Shown piece after piece: positions 9,374 through 22,688 of a stretch of 64,000 nucleotides of DNA. Below the pieces are notes generated by a model. That model was not told the origin of the DNA. It did not search any database and saw only the letters and a program-made list of their open reading frames with translations. Position 1 is the first letter of the stretch. The number at the start of each line of letters is the position of its first letter. A program made the position numbers and the translations under genes. The stretch comes from Symsagittifera roscoffensis (taxonomy: Eukaryota > Xenacoelomorpha > Acoela > Convolutidae), in contig NC_087062.1 in the NCBI RefSeq assembly GCF_963678635.1, positions 76,128,349 to 76,192,348 on the forward strand, written 5' to 3'.

Positions 9374-10175
9374 TCAAGAGTGCATCCAATTTGGATTGTA
9401 TGGCACAAGAACTTTCTGCTTGGTCTTGCTCATTTTGTCCATTCTCGTCTCTAGATTCCACATTTTGCCATTCACGGTATCATAGCGTTTCTTCATCTCT
9501 TCCATATCTTTCTTGATATGTTTCTCTCGCTCCTTATCTGTTGTATTCACTTTGTCCGACATCTGTTGTAGCTTCTCTTCAGTGGACCTTGCCAGGACAA
9601 AGTAGTTATCTAGGTTTTCACTCTTGTTATGTCGCAATTTAATTCCTGGCGATCCTCTTCACCGCACTTTGGCTTTTTGTATATCTGCTCCCACTTTGTC
9701 ATCAAGTCAGTCAGATTAACTTCGTCTTGTTTACCCTCTGTCCCCCGTGTGACTTGTTCCTTATCCTGTTCTGTTTCCGTTGGTATCGCGGAAACTGTGC
9801 CAAAAATTTTGCTTTTTTCAGTCCTTGCTGTCACTTCCTCTTTTTCTCGTTTTCATTCCGACCATCGCCGCAAACTTCTCTGTGAACGATGTTCTCTTTG
9901 TTTGTGAACCGTCTTTTATCGTTTCCGGTGTGTTGTTAGTGATCTTGTCTCCATTGCCTATTGGTGAGAACTCTATCGTCTTTTTTCTTTGTTCTCCTAC
10001 GTTTGGCATGTGTTGATTCTGTCGTTTTTCGCTCCGCTCCATCTATGCTATGATCTGGCGTCTCGAGATCGACTTCCTTGACCGGTATATTTGGTTCTTC
10101 CGGCAGTTTCTCTTTGGTCTTCTTTTCCTTGGTGCTTCTTGTATTGACCATATTGACTGAAATATTTTTCCTCAT
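9374..10175 (-). pseudogene. Frame-broken Gag-like or coiled-coil pseudogene
   Basis: Four minus-strand frames overlap end to end (10175-9936, 10042-9818, 9834-9610, 9637-9374) and read as one highly charged, Lys/Glu/Thr-rich protein interrupted by three frameshifts. The likely start is ATG at 10151, opening MVNTRST, a beginning often seen in retrotransposon Gag proteins. The last segment (for example EEKLQQMSDKVNTTDKERE) has the heptad-like pattern of a coiled coil. No zinc knuckle or capsid signature survives. The upstream side lies about 220 bases from the edge of the satellite. A decayed retroelement gag is my preferred reading; a dead host coiled-coil gene is possible. Confidence 0.5.
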
Positions 10176-10396
10176 TACTCTGAGGTTTATTGTTTTTAGC
10201 TTCCGCTGCGTTGAGGATTGGTTTGTTTAACCTTTCCTCTTTATTAGCATCACTCTCGTTTTCTTCATGTTTTTTTATAAACCATTTTCTTTTGTTTACA
10301 ATTTTAACTTGTACAAATCCCTACTTTAAAATCTATAAGAAAAAACCCCTAAATTGATTTTAAAACTAATCGTAGCAGTCGCACCAGGAAATTAAA
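10176..10396. other. Short A+T-rich junction before the satellite
   Basis: No gene is visible. The last bases (CCCTAAGTCAAGTGTCGTG) look like a diverged version of the higher-order-unit tail and header (CCTTAACTCGGTGTCGTG), so the repeat domain fades in here. Confidence 0.5.
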
Positions 10397-13300
10397 AACC
10401 CTAAGTCAAGTGTCGTGTCCCTTCTCCGAAGTGTTGATAACCTTAGCTCAAGTAATTGGACCCATAGCTCTAGTGTTGGGACCCTTCGCCAAAGTGTTGG
10501 GACCCTTCGCCAAAGTCTTGGGATCCTTCGCTAAAGTGCTGGGACCCTTCGCTAAAGTGTTGGGACCCTTCGCTAAAGTGTTGGAACTCTTCGCTGAAGT
10601 GTTGGGACCCTTCGACGAAGTATTGGGACCGTTCGCTAAAGTCTTGGGACCCTTCGCCAAAAGGTTGGGACCCTTCTCTAAAGTCTTGGGATCCTTCGCT
10701 AAAATGTTGGAACCCTTCGCCGAAGTGTTGGAAACATCGCTAAAGTCTTCCGACCCTTCGCCAAAGTGTTGGGAACCTTCGCTAAAGTGTTGGGACCCTT
10801 CGCTTAAGGGTTGGGACCGTTCGACCAAGTGTTGGGACCCTTAAATTGCTATCTCAAGGCTCAAGTGTTGGGAACCTTAAAATGCTATCCCAGGAGTCAA
10901 GTGTAAGGACCCTCAAAAAGCTATCCCAAGACTCAAGTGTTGGGACCCTTAAAATGCTATCCCAGGATTGCCACAAGAACTCCTCTATCCTCATCCAATA
11001 CCGTAGCTCGAGTGTTTGGAAACTTTATCCCTTATCCCAGTACCTCTTCGGTAACTCCGTTGAAGAATTTTCCCGTACTTTAACTTGGTGTCCTGTCCCT
11101 TCTCCGAAGTGTTGATAACCTTAGCTCAAGTAATTGGGCCCATAGCTCTAGTGTTGGGGCCCTTCGCCAAAGTGTTGGGGCCCTTCGCCAAAATCTTGGG
11201 TCCTTCGCTAAAGTGTTGGGACCCTTCGCTAAAGTGTTGGGGCCCTTCGCTAAACTGTTGGGACCCTTCGACAAAGTATTGGGACCCTTCGCTAAAGTCT
11301 TGGGACCCTTCGCCAAAGTGTTGGGACCCTTCTCTAAAGTCTTGGAACCCGTCGCTAAAGTGTTGGAACCCTCTACGCTGAAGTGTTGGGACCCTTCCCT
11401 GAAGCGTTGGAACCCTTCGCTAAAGTCTTGTGACCCTTCGCTAAAGTTTTGGGACCCATCACCGAAGTGTTGGGAACCTTCGCCGAAGTGTTGGGACCTT
11501 TCGCCAAAGTGTTCGGACCCTTCGCTAAATTGTTAGGTCCCTTCGCTTAAGTGTTGGGACCCATCGCTAAAGTCTTCCGACCCTTCGCCGAAGTGTTGGG
11601 ACCCTTCGCTAAATTGTTGGGTCCCTTCGCCGAAGTGTTGGGTCCCATCGCTAAAGTCTTCCGACCCTTCGCTAAAGTGTTGGGACCCTTCGCTAAAGTT
11701 GCTATCCCAAGGCTCAAGTGTTGGGACCCTTAAAATGCTATCCCAGAAGTCAAGTGTTAGGACCCTTAAAATGCTATCCCAGGAGTCAAGTGTTAGGACC
11801 CTCAAAATGCTATCCCAAGACTCAAATGTTGGGACCCTTAAAATGTTATCCCAGGATTGCCAAAAGAACTCTTCTATCCTCATGCAATACCGTAGCTCTA
11901 GTGTTTGGAAATTTTATCCAGTATCCCAGTACCTCTTCTGTAATTCCGTTGAAGAATTTTTCCGTACCTTAACTCGGTGTCCTGTCCCTTCTCCGAAGTG
12001 TTGATAACCTTAGCTCAAGTAATTGGACCCATAACTCTAGTGTTGGGGCCCTTCGCCAAAGTGTTGGGACCCTTCGCCAAAATCTTGGGTCCTTCGCTAA
12101 AGTGTTGGGATCCTTCGCTAAAGTGTTGGGACCCTTCGCTAAAGTGTTGGGACCCTTCGACAAAGTATTGGGACCCTTCGCTAAAGTCTTGGGACCCTTC
12201 GCCAAAGTGTTGGGACCCTTCTCTAAAGTCTTGGAACCCTTCGCTAAAGTGTTGGAACCCTCTTCGCTGAAGTGTTGGGATCCTTCCCTGAAGCGTTGGA
12301 ACCCTTCGCTAAAGTCTTGTGACCCTTCGCTAAAGTTTTGGGACCCATCACCGAAGTGTTGGGAACCTTCGCCGAAGTGTTGGGACCTTTCGCCAAAGTT
12401 TTCGGACCCTTCGCTAAATTGTTGGGTCCCTTCGCCGAAGTGTTGGGTCCCATCGCTAAAGTCTTCCGACCCTTCGCCGAAGTGTTGGGACCCTTCGCTA
12501 AAGTGTTGGGACCCTTCGCTAAAGTTGCTATCCCAAGGCTCAAGTGTTGGGACCCTTAAAATGCTATCCCAGAAGTCAAGTGTTAGGACCCTTAAAATGC
12601 TATCCCAGGAGTCAAGTGTTAGGACCCTCAAAATGCTATCCCAAGACTCAAGTGTTGGGACCCTTAAAATGCTATCCCAGGATTGCCAAAAGAACTCCTC
12701 TATCCTCATGCAATACCGCAGCTCGAGTGTTTGGAAATTTTATCCAGTATCCCAGTACCTCTTCTGTAACTCCGTTGAAGAATTCTTCCGTACCTTAACT
12801 CGGTGTCCTGTCCCTTCTCCGAAGTGTTGATAACCTTAGCTCAAGTAATTGGACCCATAACTCTAGTGTTGGGAACCTTCGCCGAAGTGTTGGGACCTTT
12901 CGCCAAAGTATTCGGACCCTTCGCTGAATTGTTGGGTCCCTTCGCCGAAGTGTTGGGACCCATCGCTAAAGTCCTCCGACTCTTCGCCGAAGTGTTGGGA
13001 CCCTTCGCTAAAGTGTTGGGACCCTTCGCTAAAGTTGTTATCCCAAGGCTCAAGTGTTGGGACCCTTAAAATGCTATCCCAGAAGTCAAGTGTTAGGACC
13101 CTTAAAATGCTATCCCAGGAGTCAAGTGTTAGGACCCTCAAAATGCTATCCCAAGACTCAAGTGTTGGGACCCTTAAAATGCTATCCCAGGATTGCCAAA
13201 AGAACTCCTCTATCCTCATGCAATACCGTAGCTCGAGTGTTTGGAAATTTTATCCACTATCCCAGTACCTCTTCTGTAACTCCGTTGAAGAATTTTTCCG

Positions 13301-16300
13301 TACCTTAACTCGGTGTCCTGTCCCTTCTCCGAAGTGTTGATAACCTTAGCTCAAGTAATTGGACCCATAATTCTAGTGTTGGGACCCTTCGGCAAAGTGT
13401 TGGGACCCTTCGGCAAGGTCTTGGGTCCATCGCTAAAGTGTTGGGACCCTGCGCTAAAGTGTTGGGACCCTTCGCCAAATTGTTGGGACCCTTGTCTAAA
13501 GTCTTGGGACCCTTCGCTAAAGTGTTGGAACACTTCGCTGAAGTGTTGGGACCCTTCGCTGAAGCGTTGGGACCCTTCGCTAAAATCTTGTGACCCTTTG
13601 CTAAAGTGTTGGGACCCTTCACCGAAGTGTTGGGACCTTTCGCCAAAGTGTTCGGACCCTTCGCTGAAGTGTTGGGTCCCTTCGCCGAAGTATTGGGACC
13701 CTTCGCTAAAGTGTTGGGACCCTTCGCTAAAATTGCTATCCCAAGGCTCAAGTGTTGGGAGCTTAAAATGCTATCCCAGAAGTCAAGTGTTAGGACCCTT
13801 AAAATGCTATCCCAGGAGTCAAGTGTTAGGACCCTTATAAAGCTATCCCAGGAGTCAAGTGTTAGGACCCTCAAAATGCTATCCCAAGACTCAAATGTTG
13901 GGACCCTTAAAATGTTATCCCAGGATTGCCAAAAGAACTCTTCTATCCTCATGCAATACCGTAGCTCTAGTGTTTGGAAATTTTATCCACTATCCCATTA
14001 CCTCTTCTGTAACTCCGTTGAAGAATTTTCCCGTACCTTAACTCGGTGTCGTGTCCCTTCTCCAAAGTGTTGATAACCTTAGCTCAAGTAATTGGACCCA
14101 TATCTCTAGTGTTGGGACCCTTCGCCAAAGTGTTGGGACCCTTCGCCAAAGTCTTGGGTCCTTCGCTAAAATGTTGGGACCCTTCGCTAAAGTGTTGGGA
14201 CGCTTCGACAAAGTATTGGGACCCATCGCTAAAGTCTTGGGACCCTTCGCCAAAGTGTTGGGACCCTTCTCTAAAGTCTTGGGACCCTTCGCTAAAGTGT
14301 TGAAACCCTTCGCTGAAGTGTTGAGACCCTTCACCGAAGAGTTGGGAACATTCGCCAAAGTATTGGGACCCTTCTCTAAAGTCCTGGGACCCTTCGCTAA
14401 AGTGTTGGAACCCTTCGCTGAAGTGTTGGGACCCTTCGCTGAAGCGTTGGGACCCTTCGCTAAAGTCTTGTGACCCTTCGTCAAAGTGTTGGGAACCTTT
14501 GCCGAAGTGTGGGGAACCTTCACTAAAGTTTTGGGACCCTTCGCTTAAGGGTTGGGACCGTTCGACCAAGTGTTGGGACACTTCGCTAAAGTTGCTATCC
14601 CAAAGCTCAAGTGTTGGGACCCTTAAAATGCTATCCCAGGAGTCAAGTGTTAGGACCCTTAAAATGCTATCCCAGGTGTCAAGTGTTAGGACCTTTAAAT
14701 TGCTATCCCAAGACTCAAGTGTTGGGACCCTTAAAATACTATCCCAGGATTGCCAAAAGAACTCCTCTATCCTCATCCAATACCGTAGCTCGAGTGTTTG
14801 GAAATTTTATCCACTATCCCAGTACCTCTTCTGTAACTCAGTTGAAGAATTTTCCCGTACCTTAACTCGGTGTCGTGTCCCTTCTCCAAAGTGTTGATAA
14901 CCTTAGCTCAAGTAATTGTACCCATAGCTCTATCGTTGGGACCCTTCGCCAAAGTGTTGGGAGCCTTCGCCAAAGTCTTAGGTCCTTCGCTAAAGTAATG
15001 GGACCCTTCGCTAAAGTGTTGGAACCCTTCGACAAAGTATTGGGACCCATCGCTAAAGTCTTGGGACCCTTCGCCAAAGTATTGGGACCCTTCTCTAAAG
15101 TCCTGGGACACTTCGCTAAAGTGTTGGAACCCTTCGCTGAAGTGTTGGGACCCTTCGCTGAAGCGTTGGGACCCTTCGCTAAAATCTTGTGACCCTTCGC
15201 TAAAGTGTTGGGACCCTTCGACAAAGTATTGGGACCCATCGCCAAAGTGTTGGGTCCTTCGCTAAAGTGTTGGGACCATTCGCTAAAGTGTTGGGACCCT
15301 TCGACAAAGTGTTGGGACCCATCGCTAAAGTCTTGGGACCCTTCGCTAAAGTGTTGGGACCCTTCGCCAAAGTGTTGGGACCTTGTCTAAAGTCTTGGGA
15401 CCCTTCGCTGAAGTGTTGGGGCCCTTCGCTGAAGCGTTGCGACCCTTCGCTAAAGTCTTGTGACCCTTCGTCAAAGGGTTGGGAACCTTCGCCGAAGTGT
15501 GGGGAACCTTCACAAAGATTTGGGACCCTTCGCTTAAGGTTTGGGACCGTTCTACCAAGGGTTGGGACACTTCGCTAAAGTTGCTATCCCAAAGCTCAAG
15601 TGTTGGGACCCTTAAAATGCTATCCCAGGAGTCAAGTGTTAGGACCCTTAAAATGCTATCCCAGGTGTCAAGTGTTAGGACCCTTAAAATGCTATCCCAA
15701 GACTCAAGTGTTTGGACCCTTAAAATACTATCCCAGGATTGCCACAAGAACTTCTCTATCCTCATTCAATACCGTAGCTCGAGTGTTTGGAAACTTTATC
15801 CACTATCCCAGTACCTCTTCTGTAACTCAGTTGAAGAATTTTCCCGTACCTTAACTCGGTGTCGTGTCCCTTCTCCAAAGTTTTGATAACCTTAGCTCAA
15901 GTAATTGGACCCATAGCTCTAGTGTTGGGACCCTTCGCCAAAGTGTTGGGAGCCTTCGCCAAAGTCTTGGGTCCTGCGCTAAAATAATGGGACCCTTCGC
16001 TAAAGTGTTGGGACCCTTCGACAAAGTATTGGGAACCATCGCTAAAGTCTTGGTACCCTTCGTCAAAGTGTTGGGACCCTTCTCTAAAGTCCTGGGACCC
16101 TTCGCTAAAGTGTTGGAACCCTTCGCTGAAGTGTTGGGACCCTTCGCTGAAGCGTTGGGACCCTTCGCTAAAGTGTTCGGACCCTTCGCTGAAGTGTTGG
16201 GTCCCTTCGCCGAAGTATTAGGACCCTTCGCTAAAGTGTTGGGACCCTTCGCTAAAGTTGCTATCCCAAGACTCAAGTGTTGGGACCCTTAAAATGCTAT

Positions 16301-18048
16301 CCCAGGATTGCCACGTGAACTCCTCTATCCTCATCCAATACCGTAGCTCGAGTGTTTGGAAACTTTATCCCTTATCCCAGTACCTCTTCGGTAACTCCGT
16401 TGAAGAATTTTCCCGTACTTTAACTTGGTGTCGTGTCCCTTCTCCGAAGTGTTGATAATGTTAGCTCAAGTAATCGGACCAATAGCTCTAGTGTTGGGAC
16501 CCTTCGCTAAAGTGTTGGGACCCTTCGACAAAGTATTGGGACCCATCGCTAAAGTCTTGGTACCCTTCGCCAAAGTGTTGGGACCCTTCTCTAAAGTCCT
16601 GGGACCCTTCGCTAAAGTGTTGGAACCCTTCGCTGAAGTGTTGGGACCTTCGCTGAAGTGTTGGGACCCTTCGACAAAGTATTGGGACCCTACGCTAAAG
16701 TGTTGGAACCCTTCGCTGAAGTGTTGGGACCTTCGCTGAAGCGTTGGAACGCTTCGCTGAAGTGTTGGGACCCTTCGACAAAGTATTGGGACCCTACGCT
16801 AAAGTCTTGTGACCCTTCGTCAAAGTGTTGGGACCCTTCGCCGAAGTGTGGGGAACCTTCACTAAAGTTTTGGGACCCTTCGCTTAAGGGTTGGGACCGT
16901 TCGACCAAGTGTTGGGACCGTTAAATTGATATCCCAAGGCTCAAGTGTTGGGACCCTTAAAAAGCAATCCCAGGAGTCAAGTGTTAGGACCCTTAAAATG
17001 CTATCCCAAGACTCAAGTGTTGGGACCCTTAAAATGCTATCCCAGGATTGCCACAAGAACTCCTCTATCCTCATCCAATACCGTAGCTCGAGTGTTTGGA
17101 AACTTTATCCCTTATCCCAGTATCTCTTCGGTAACTCCGTTGAAGAATTTTCCCGTACTTTAACTTGGTGTCGTGTCCCTTCTCCGAAGTGTTGATAATC
17201 TTAGCTCAAGTAATCGGACCAATAGCTCTAGTGTTGGGACCCTTCGCCAAAGTGTTGGGACCCTTCGCCAAAGTCTTGGGTCCTTCGCTAAAGTGTTGGG
17301 ACCCTTCGCTAAAGTGTTGGGACCCTTCGTTAAAGTGTTGGAACGCTTCGCTGAAGTGTTGGGACCCTTCGACAAAGTATTGGGACCCTACGCTAAAGTC
17401 TTGGGACCCTTCGCCAAAGTAGTGGGACCCTTCTCCGAAGTGTTGGGAACCTTCACTAAAGTGTTGGGACCCTTCGCATAAGGGTTGGGACCGTTCGACC
17501 AAGTGCTGGGACCCTTAAATTGCTATCCCAAGGCTCAAGTGTTGGGACCCTTCGCCAAAGTCTTGGGTCCTTCGCTAAAGTGTTGGGACCCTTCGCTAAA
17601 GTGTTGGGACCCTTCGCTAAAGTGTTGGAACGCTTCGCTGTAGTGTTGGGACCCTTCGACAAAGTATTGGGACCCTACGCTAAAGTCTTGTGACCCTTCG
17701 TCAAAGTGTTGGGACCCTTCGCCGAAGTGTGGGGAACCTTCACTAAAGTTTTGGGACCCTTCGCTTAAGGGTTGGGACCGTTCGACCAAGTGTTGGGACC
17801 GTTAAATTGATATCCCAAGGCTTAAGTGTTGGGACCCTTAAAAAGCAATCCCAGGAGTCAAGTGTTAGGACCCTTAAAATGCTATCCCAAGACTCAAGTG
17901 TTGAGACCCTTAAAATGCTATCCCAGGATTGCCACAAGAACTCCTCTATCCTCATCCAAGACCGTAGCTCGAGTGTTTGGAAACTTTATCCACTATCCCA
18001 GTAACTCTTCTGTAACTCCGTTGAAGAATTTTCCCGTACTTTAACTTG

Positions 18049-19196
18049 GTGTCGTGTCCCTTCTCCGAAGTGTTGATAATCTTAGCTCAAGTAATCGGAC
18101 CAATAGCTCTAGTGTTGGGACCCTTCGCCAAAGTGTTGGGACCCTTCGCCAAAGTCTTGGGTCCTTCGCTAAAGTGTTGGGACCCTTCGCTAAAGTGTTG
18201 GAACGCTTCGCTGAAGTGTTGGGACCCTTCGACAAAGTATTGGGACCCTACGCTAAAGTCTTGGGACCCTTCGCCAAAGTAGTGGGACCCTTCGCCGAAG
18301 TGTTGGGAATCTTCACTAAAGTGTTGGGACCCTTCGCATAAGGGTTGGGACCGTTCGACCAATTGTTGGGACCCTTAAAACGCTATCCCAGGATTGCCAC
18401 AAGAACTCCTCTATCCTCCTCCAAGACCGTAGCTCGAGTGTTTGGAAACTTTATCCACTATCCCAGTACCTCTTCTGTAACTCAGACGAAGAATTTTCCC
18501 GTACCTTAACTCGGTGTCGTGTCCCTTCTCCGAAGTGTTGATAACCTTAGCTCAAGAAATTGGACCCATAGCTCTAGTGTTGGGACCCTTCGCCAAAGTG
18601 TTGGGACCCTTCGCCAAAGTCTTGGGTCCTTCGCTAAAGTGTTGGGACACTTCGCTAAAGTGTTGGGACCCTTCGCTAAAGTGTTGGGATCCTTCGCTAA
18701 AGTGTTGGAACCCTTCGCTGAAGTGTTGGGACCCTTCGACAAAGTATTGAGACCCTTCGCTAAAGTCTTGGGACCCTTCGCCAAAGTGTTGGGACCCTTC
18801 TCTAAAGTCTTGGGACCCTTCGCTAAAGTGTTGGAACCCTTCGTTGAAGTGTTGGGACCCTTCGCTGAAGCGTTGGGTCCCTTCGCCGAAATGTTGGGAC
18901 CCATCGCTAAAGTCTTCCGACCCTTCGCTAAAGTGTTGGGACCCTTCGCTAAAATTGCTATTCCAAGGCTCAAAGGTTGGGACCCTCAAAAGGCTATCCC
19001 AGGAGTCAAGTGTTAGGACCCTTAAAATGCTATCTCAAGACTCAAGTGTTGGGACCCTTAAAACGCTGTCCCAGGATTGCCACAAGAACTCTTCTATCCT
19101 CATCCAATACCGTAGCTCAAGTCTTTGGAAAATTTATCCACTATCCCAGTAACTCTTCTGTAACTCCGTTGAAGAATTTTCCCGTACTTTAACTTG
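18049..19196 (+). repeat. 1,148-bp tandem duplication, first copy
   Basis: Two consecutive higher-order units (465 + 683 bp) form a dimer that recurs next door at 19197-20344 with a constant offset of 1,148 bases. Over the stretches compared the copies are essentially identical; they differ near the ends, where the second copy has TACCTCTTCTGTAACTTC instead of TAACTCTTCTGTAACTCC. This is the youngest visible duplication in block A. Confidence 0.9.
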
Positions 19197-20344
19197 GTGT
19201 CGTGTCCCTTCTCCGAAGTGTTGATAATCTTAGCTCAAGTAATCGGACCAATAGCTCTAGTGTTGGGACCCTTCGCCAAAGTGTTGGGACCCTTCGCCAA
19301 AGTCTTGGGTCCTTCGCTAAAGTGTTGGGACCCTTCGCTAAAGTGTTGGAACGCTTCGCTGAAGTGTTGGGACCCTTCGACAAAGTATTGGGACCCTACG
19401 CTAAAGTCTTGGGACCCTTCGCCAAAGTAGTGGGACCCTTCGCCGAAGTGTTGGGAATCTTCACTAAAGTGTTGGGACCCTTCGCATAAGGGTTGGGACC
19501 GTTCGACCAATTGTTGGGACCCTTAAAACGCTATCCCAGGATTGCCACAAGAACTCCTCTATCCTCCTCCAAGACCGTAGCTCGAGTGTTTGGAAACTTT
19601 ATCCACTATCCCAGTACCTCTTCTGTAACTCAGACGAAGAATTTTCCCGTACCTTAACTCGGTGTCGTGTCCCTTCTCCGAAGTGTTGATAACCTTAGCT
19701 CAAGAAATTGGACCCATAGCTCTAGTGTTGGGACCCTTCGCCAAAGTGTTGGGACCCTTCGCCAAAGTCTTGGGTCCTTCGCTAAAGTGTTGGGACACTT
19801 CGCTAAAGTGTTGGGACCCTTCGCTAAAGTGTTGGGATCCTTCGCTAAAGTGTTGGAACCCTTCGCTGAAGTGTTGGGACCCTTCGACAAAGTATTGAGA
19901 CCCTTCGCTAAAGTCTTGGGACCCTTCGCCAAAGTGTTGGGACCCTTCTCTAAAGTCTTGGGACCCTTCGCTAAAGTGTTGGAACCCTTCGTTGAAGTGT
20001 TGGGACCCTTCGCTGAAGCGTTGGGTCCCTTCGCCGAAATGTTGGGACCCATCGCTAAAGTCTTCCGACCCTTCGCTAAAGTGTTGGGACCCTTCGCTAA
20101 AATTGCTATTCCAAGGCTCAAAGGTTGGGACCCTCAAAAGGCTATCCCAGGAGTCAAGTGTTAGGACCCTTAAAATGCTATCTCAAGACTCAAGTGTTGG
20201 GACCCTTAAAACGCTGTCCCAGGATTGCCACAAGAACTCTTCTATCCTCATCCAATACCGTAGCTCAAGTCTTTGGAAAATTTATCCACTATCCCAGTAC
20301 CTCTTCTGTAACTTCGTTGAAGAATTTTCCCGTACCTCAACTCG
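19197..20344 (+). repeat. 1,148-bp tandem duplication, second copy
   Basis: This is the direct repeat of the preceding dimer. It contains the same unusual monomers, for example the header variant CTCAAGAAATTGG and the 36-mer variant CTCAAAGGTTGGGACCC. Confidence 0.9.
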
Positions 20345-20682
20345 AGTGTTGGAATGATCTTTCCACTATCCTAGTACCACCTCTAGAGCTCGTGTAAAAA
20401 GTTCCCCAAAACCCGATTTTGTTAAACAAATTTTATTGAGTTTCCCTGAAACTCCCTTTCTTTCTTAAACCAAATGCAAGTGGAGATACAGTTTATTTTT
20501 AGGTTTTTTTTGTGGTTGCAGATGCACCAAGTCTTTATTAAAAAGATGAAAACCGAAAACAATAAAAACCAGTTTATAAAAACAAGAAAAAAAAGAAAAA
20601 ATCTATGTACCCAAAAATTATTGGCGACAAGGGCTATGTTTCGAAAAAAATGTCTGGTACCTGATTGTCACACCTTATTCCT

Positions 20683-20697
20683 CCCCCCCCCCCCCCC
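20683..20697 (+). repeat. Homopolymer C15
   Basis: A run of 15 cytosines lies in the left full-length spacer; the right copy has 13 at 55445-55457. The length difference is typical of homopolymer slippage or sequencing error. Confidence 0.95.
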
Positions 20698-21794
20698 TGT
20701 TAACGTTCTTATGGGACTTTCACCTGTTGGGTTGCAAAAACTGTCTATTTCCAATTCCCCCGCCCGATCCTGCCAGGTTACCTACCATAATTACAGTTTA
20801 CTATCGTTTACCATCACGTTGCCACTCTTGTCTTGAGCCTGTGACTAGATTGTTCTAGACTCTAGATGATCTAATGTAACAAAATCGACGAAGCCCCCCT
20901 TTTTACAATTTTCAACCACCAACCTCTATCTTAACCAGCCCCGCTTCTAATCTTCCCCCTATCTAGTCCCCCTAATAAGCCAAAAAATACCTTAAGCGCG
21001 ATGGGTGCTAAACCTCACAAGAGAAAATCCGTAGAACCTGTTTCCAACCTCTCTCAATCAAAAACGTTTCCTCAAAACAGTGAGATTTCGCTTAATCACA
21101 TTTACACTTATCTCCTAAAGTATAAAATGGATTTTAACGATACCCGTTAGACGAAACCGAACACTTTGTGATCCCTTCTCACTTATGTACTGCTCTGGTC
21201 ACGCTGCTGGTAGTCTCTACCCAGTCGCGTGTCCCCTGCTTCCCGTCCTGAGAACCAGTTGGCCACTTGCCTGGTCACCTGTTCCAATCAAATCTCCCAG
21301 TGGTCCACCAAGGTTGCAAGGCTATCTGTAACCCTTTCATCGCCCCCAACTCGGGCACCTAATTTACGTTGCTGATATGATCGAGACGATCAGTCTTATT
21401 GAAAACAGTATCAGTATAAAATTTTAATTTATATAAAGGTTTGATCCATCTAATCTGAAAACCAAAGCCATTGTGCTTTTTGAATTTTTACGGTTTTTTG
21501 TTCCTATTTCTATTCTTTTTCGTTTTTTGTTTCACTTTTTGTCTTTCACTCGTTTCTTGTCCCCCTAGTGGCCCCCCTACTCGGTTAGCTAGGCCTCGTT
21601 TCGGAAAGTGCACCGGGAAATTTTCTCGAGTTTTTAAAAAAGATATCACGGTACAACCAGAAGGTGGACATGTTCCCGTTGAAACTTTCCACCGGTACTC
21701 TAGAATGGGCATGTAGCCTGGAGCTGCTTCAAGTGGGTTTGATCCCGTAGTCTTGATGTCGTAAAGACACCCAGGAGCGCCATAAAAACAATAT

Positions 21795-21894
21795 GTAACA
21801 GTCGCCTACTTAAGTCACATATGAGTCTAGGAAAAATAGGCCCTATAACTATTGGCTCAAGAGTCAGGGACACTATCTCTTGTGTTTTTCTACC
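21795..21894 (+). repeat. Dispersed ~100-bp repeat, spacer copy
   Basis: This is the direct-orientation copy of the sequence found inverted at 5975-6075 at the transporter's 3' end, and again at 56538-56637. The truncated spacers lack this portion. Confidence 0.8.
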
Positions 21895-22670
21895 ACATGC
21901 GGCCGTGTTGTGATGGTATATGCTAGTCCTGAAATTGTTCATTTTTCATACAAGGCTTTAAGTCGTTAGCTTTTTTGCTTTACCTCTCTTCGGATTTAGT
22001 TTGGTTTTAATTAATTTTTAGATTCAGTTTCAACATTAAATACTTTTTCAAGATTCTCTCTGTTCAAAACCAAACAAAAAAGGTTGACTTTATGTCATAC
22101 CATTTAAATTTTTTCATGGACTTCTTTCTATGGACTGCAAGGGAAGGCAATCTTTCCTTATTGAATTAGAAATGTTTATAATATGGCACATTTTCAGTCT
22201 CTCATACACATGATAAGCAACAATTTTGGTTTTGGTGTGTGACATTCGACCAGAAACTATCAAAACGCAAGTTCGAATTCGAATTTTTATTGTGACATTG
22301 GTGTGGGAAGATTAACGGTTTAAACGAATTAGTGGTCTTAATCGTTCTTTATGACGAACGCGGAAGGGTTGATTTTGACTGAGATGTTAACTTTTAAAAA
22401 ATTTGTTCCAAAAGAAAGACACGTGACAACGTCAAAATTTTGCGCCATCTGAAAACTGCGAAGAGAAACAAAACAACAGAATTCGTTGAGAAAAACGGTG
22501 AAAAACATTTGTGAGAGACAGATCGAAATTGGAATAGAAAACGACGATCAGACCATTCCGAGTTGAAACGATTGTGCCGCTACAATCGTAACAACACGAT
22601 TCCCGAGAACGAGGAAGGGTATTGGGACGACGTGTTCAGCCTTCCGAGAAGAAATAAGAGCGTTTTTTGC

Positions 22671-22688
22671 CCGGATTCCAGAATCCGG
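22671..22688. other. 18-bp palindrome in the spacer
   Basis: CCGGATTC-CA-GAATCCGG is a perfect 8-bp inverted repeat around two bases. It is preserved in the other spacer copies (for example 26361-26378). It could be a protein-binding dyad or a cruciform site; no function can be read from sequence. Confidence 0.6.

Larger units (their letters stand above)
10397..20395 (+). repeat. Satellite block A: 21-bp/36-bp higher-order repeat array
   Basis: About 14 higher-order units follow one another. Header words (TGTCCCTTCTCC) start near 10410, 11088, 11977, 12803, 13313, 14046, 14870, 15859, 16428, 17168, 18049, 18514, 19197 and 19662, giving units of about 0.47-0.99 kb. Each unit is a header, a tract of 21-bp monomers (CTTCGCTAAAG + TGTTGGGACC), usually a tract of 36-bp monomers containing CTATCCCAGGAGTC, and a tail with GAACTCCTCTATCCTCAT. 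The block ends in a diverged extra tail (CTCGAGTGTTGGAATGATC), then the spacer. Open frames in it (VLGPFAK, CWDPSLK, SVGTLRQ types on +; NTLAKGP, QHFSEGS types on -) follow from the period of three and are not annotated as genes. Confidence 0.95.

Noticed and set aside
9629-10016. Plus-strand hydrophobic frames at 9629-10016
   Set aside because: Antisense to the charged Gag-like pseudogene; the hydrophobic look comes from complementing Lys/Glu codons.
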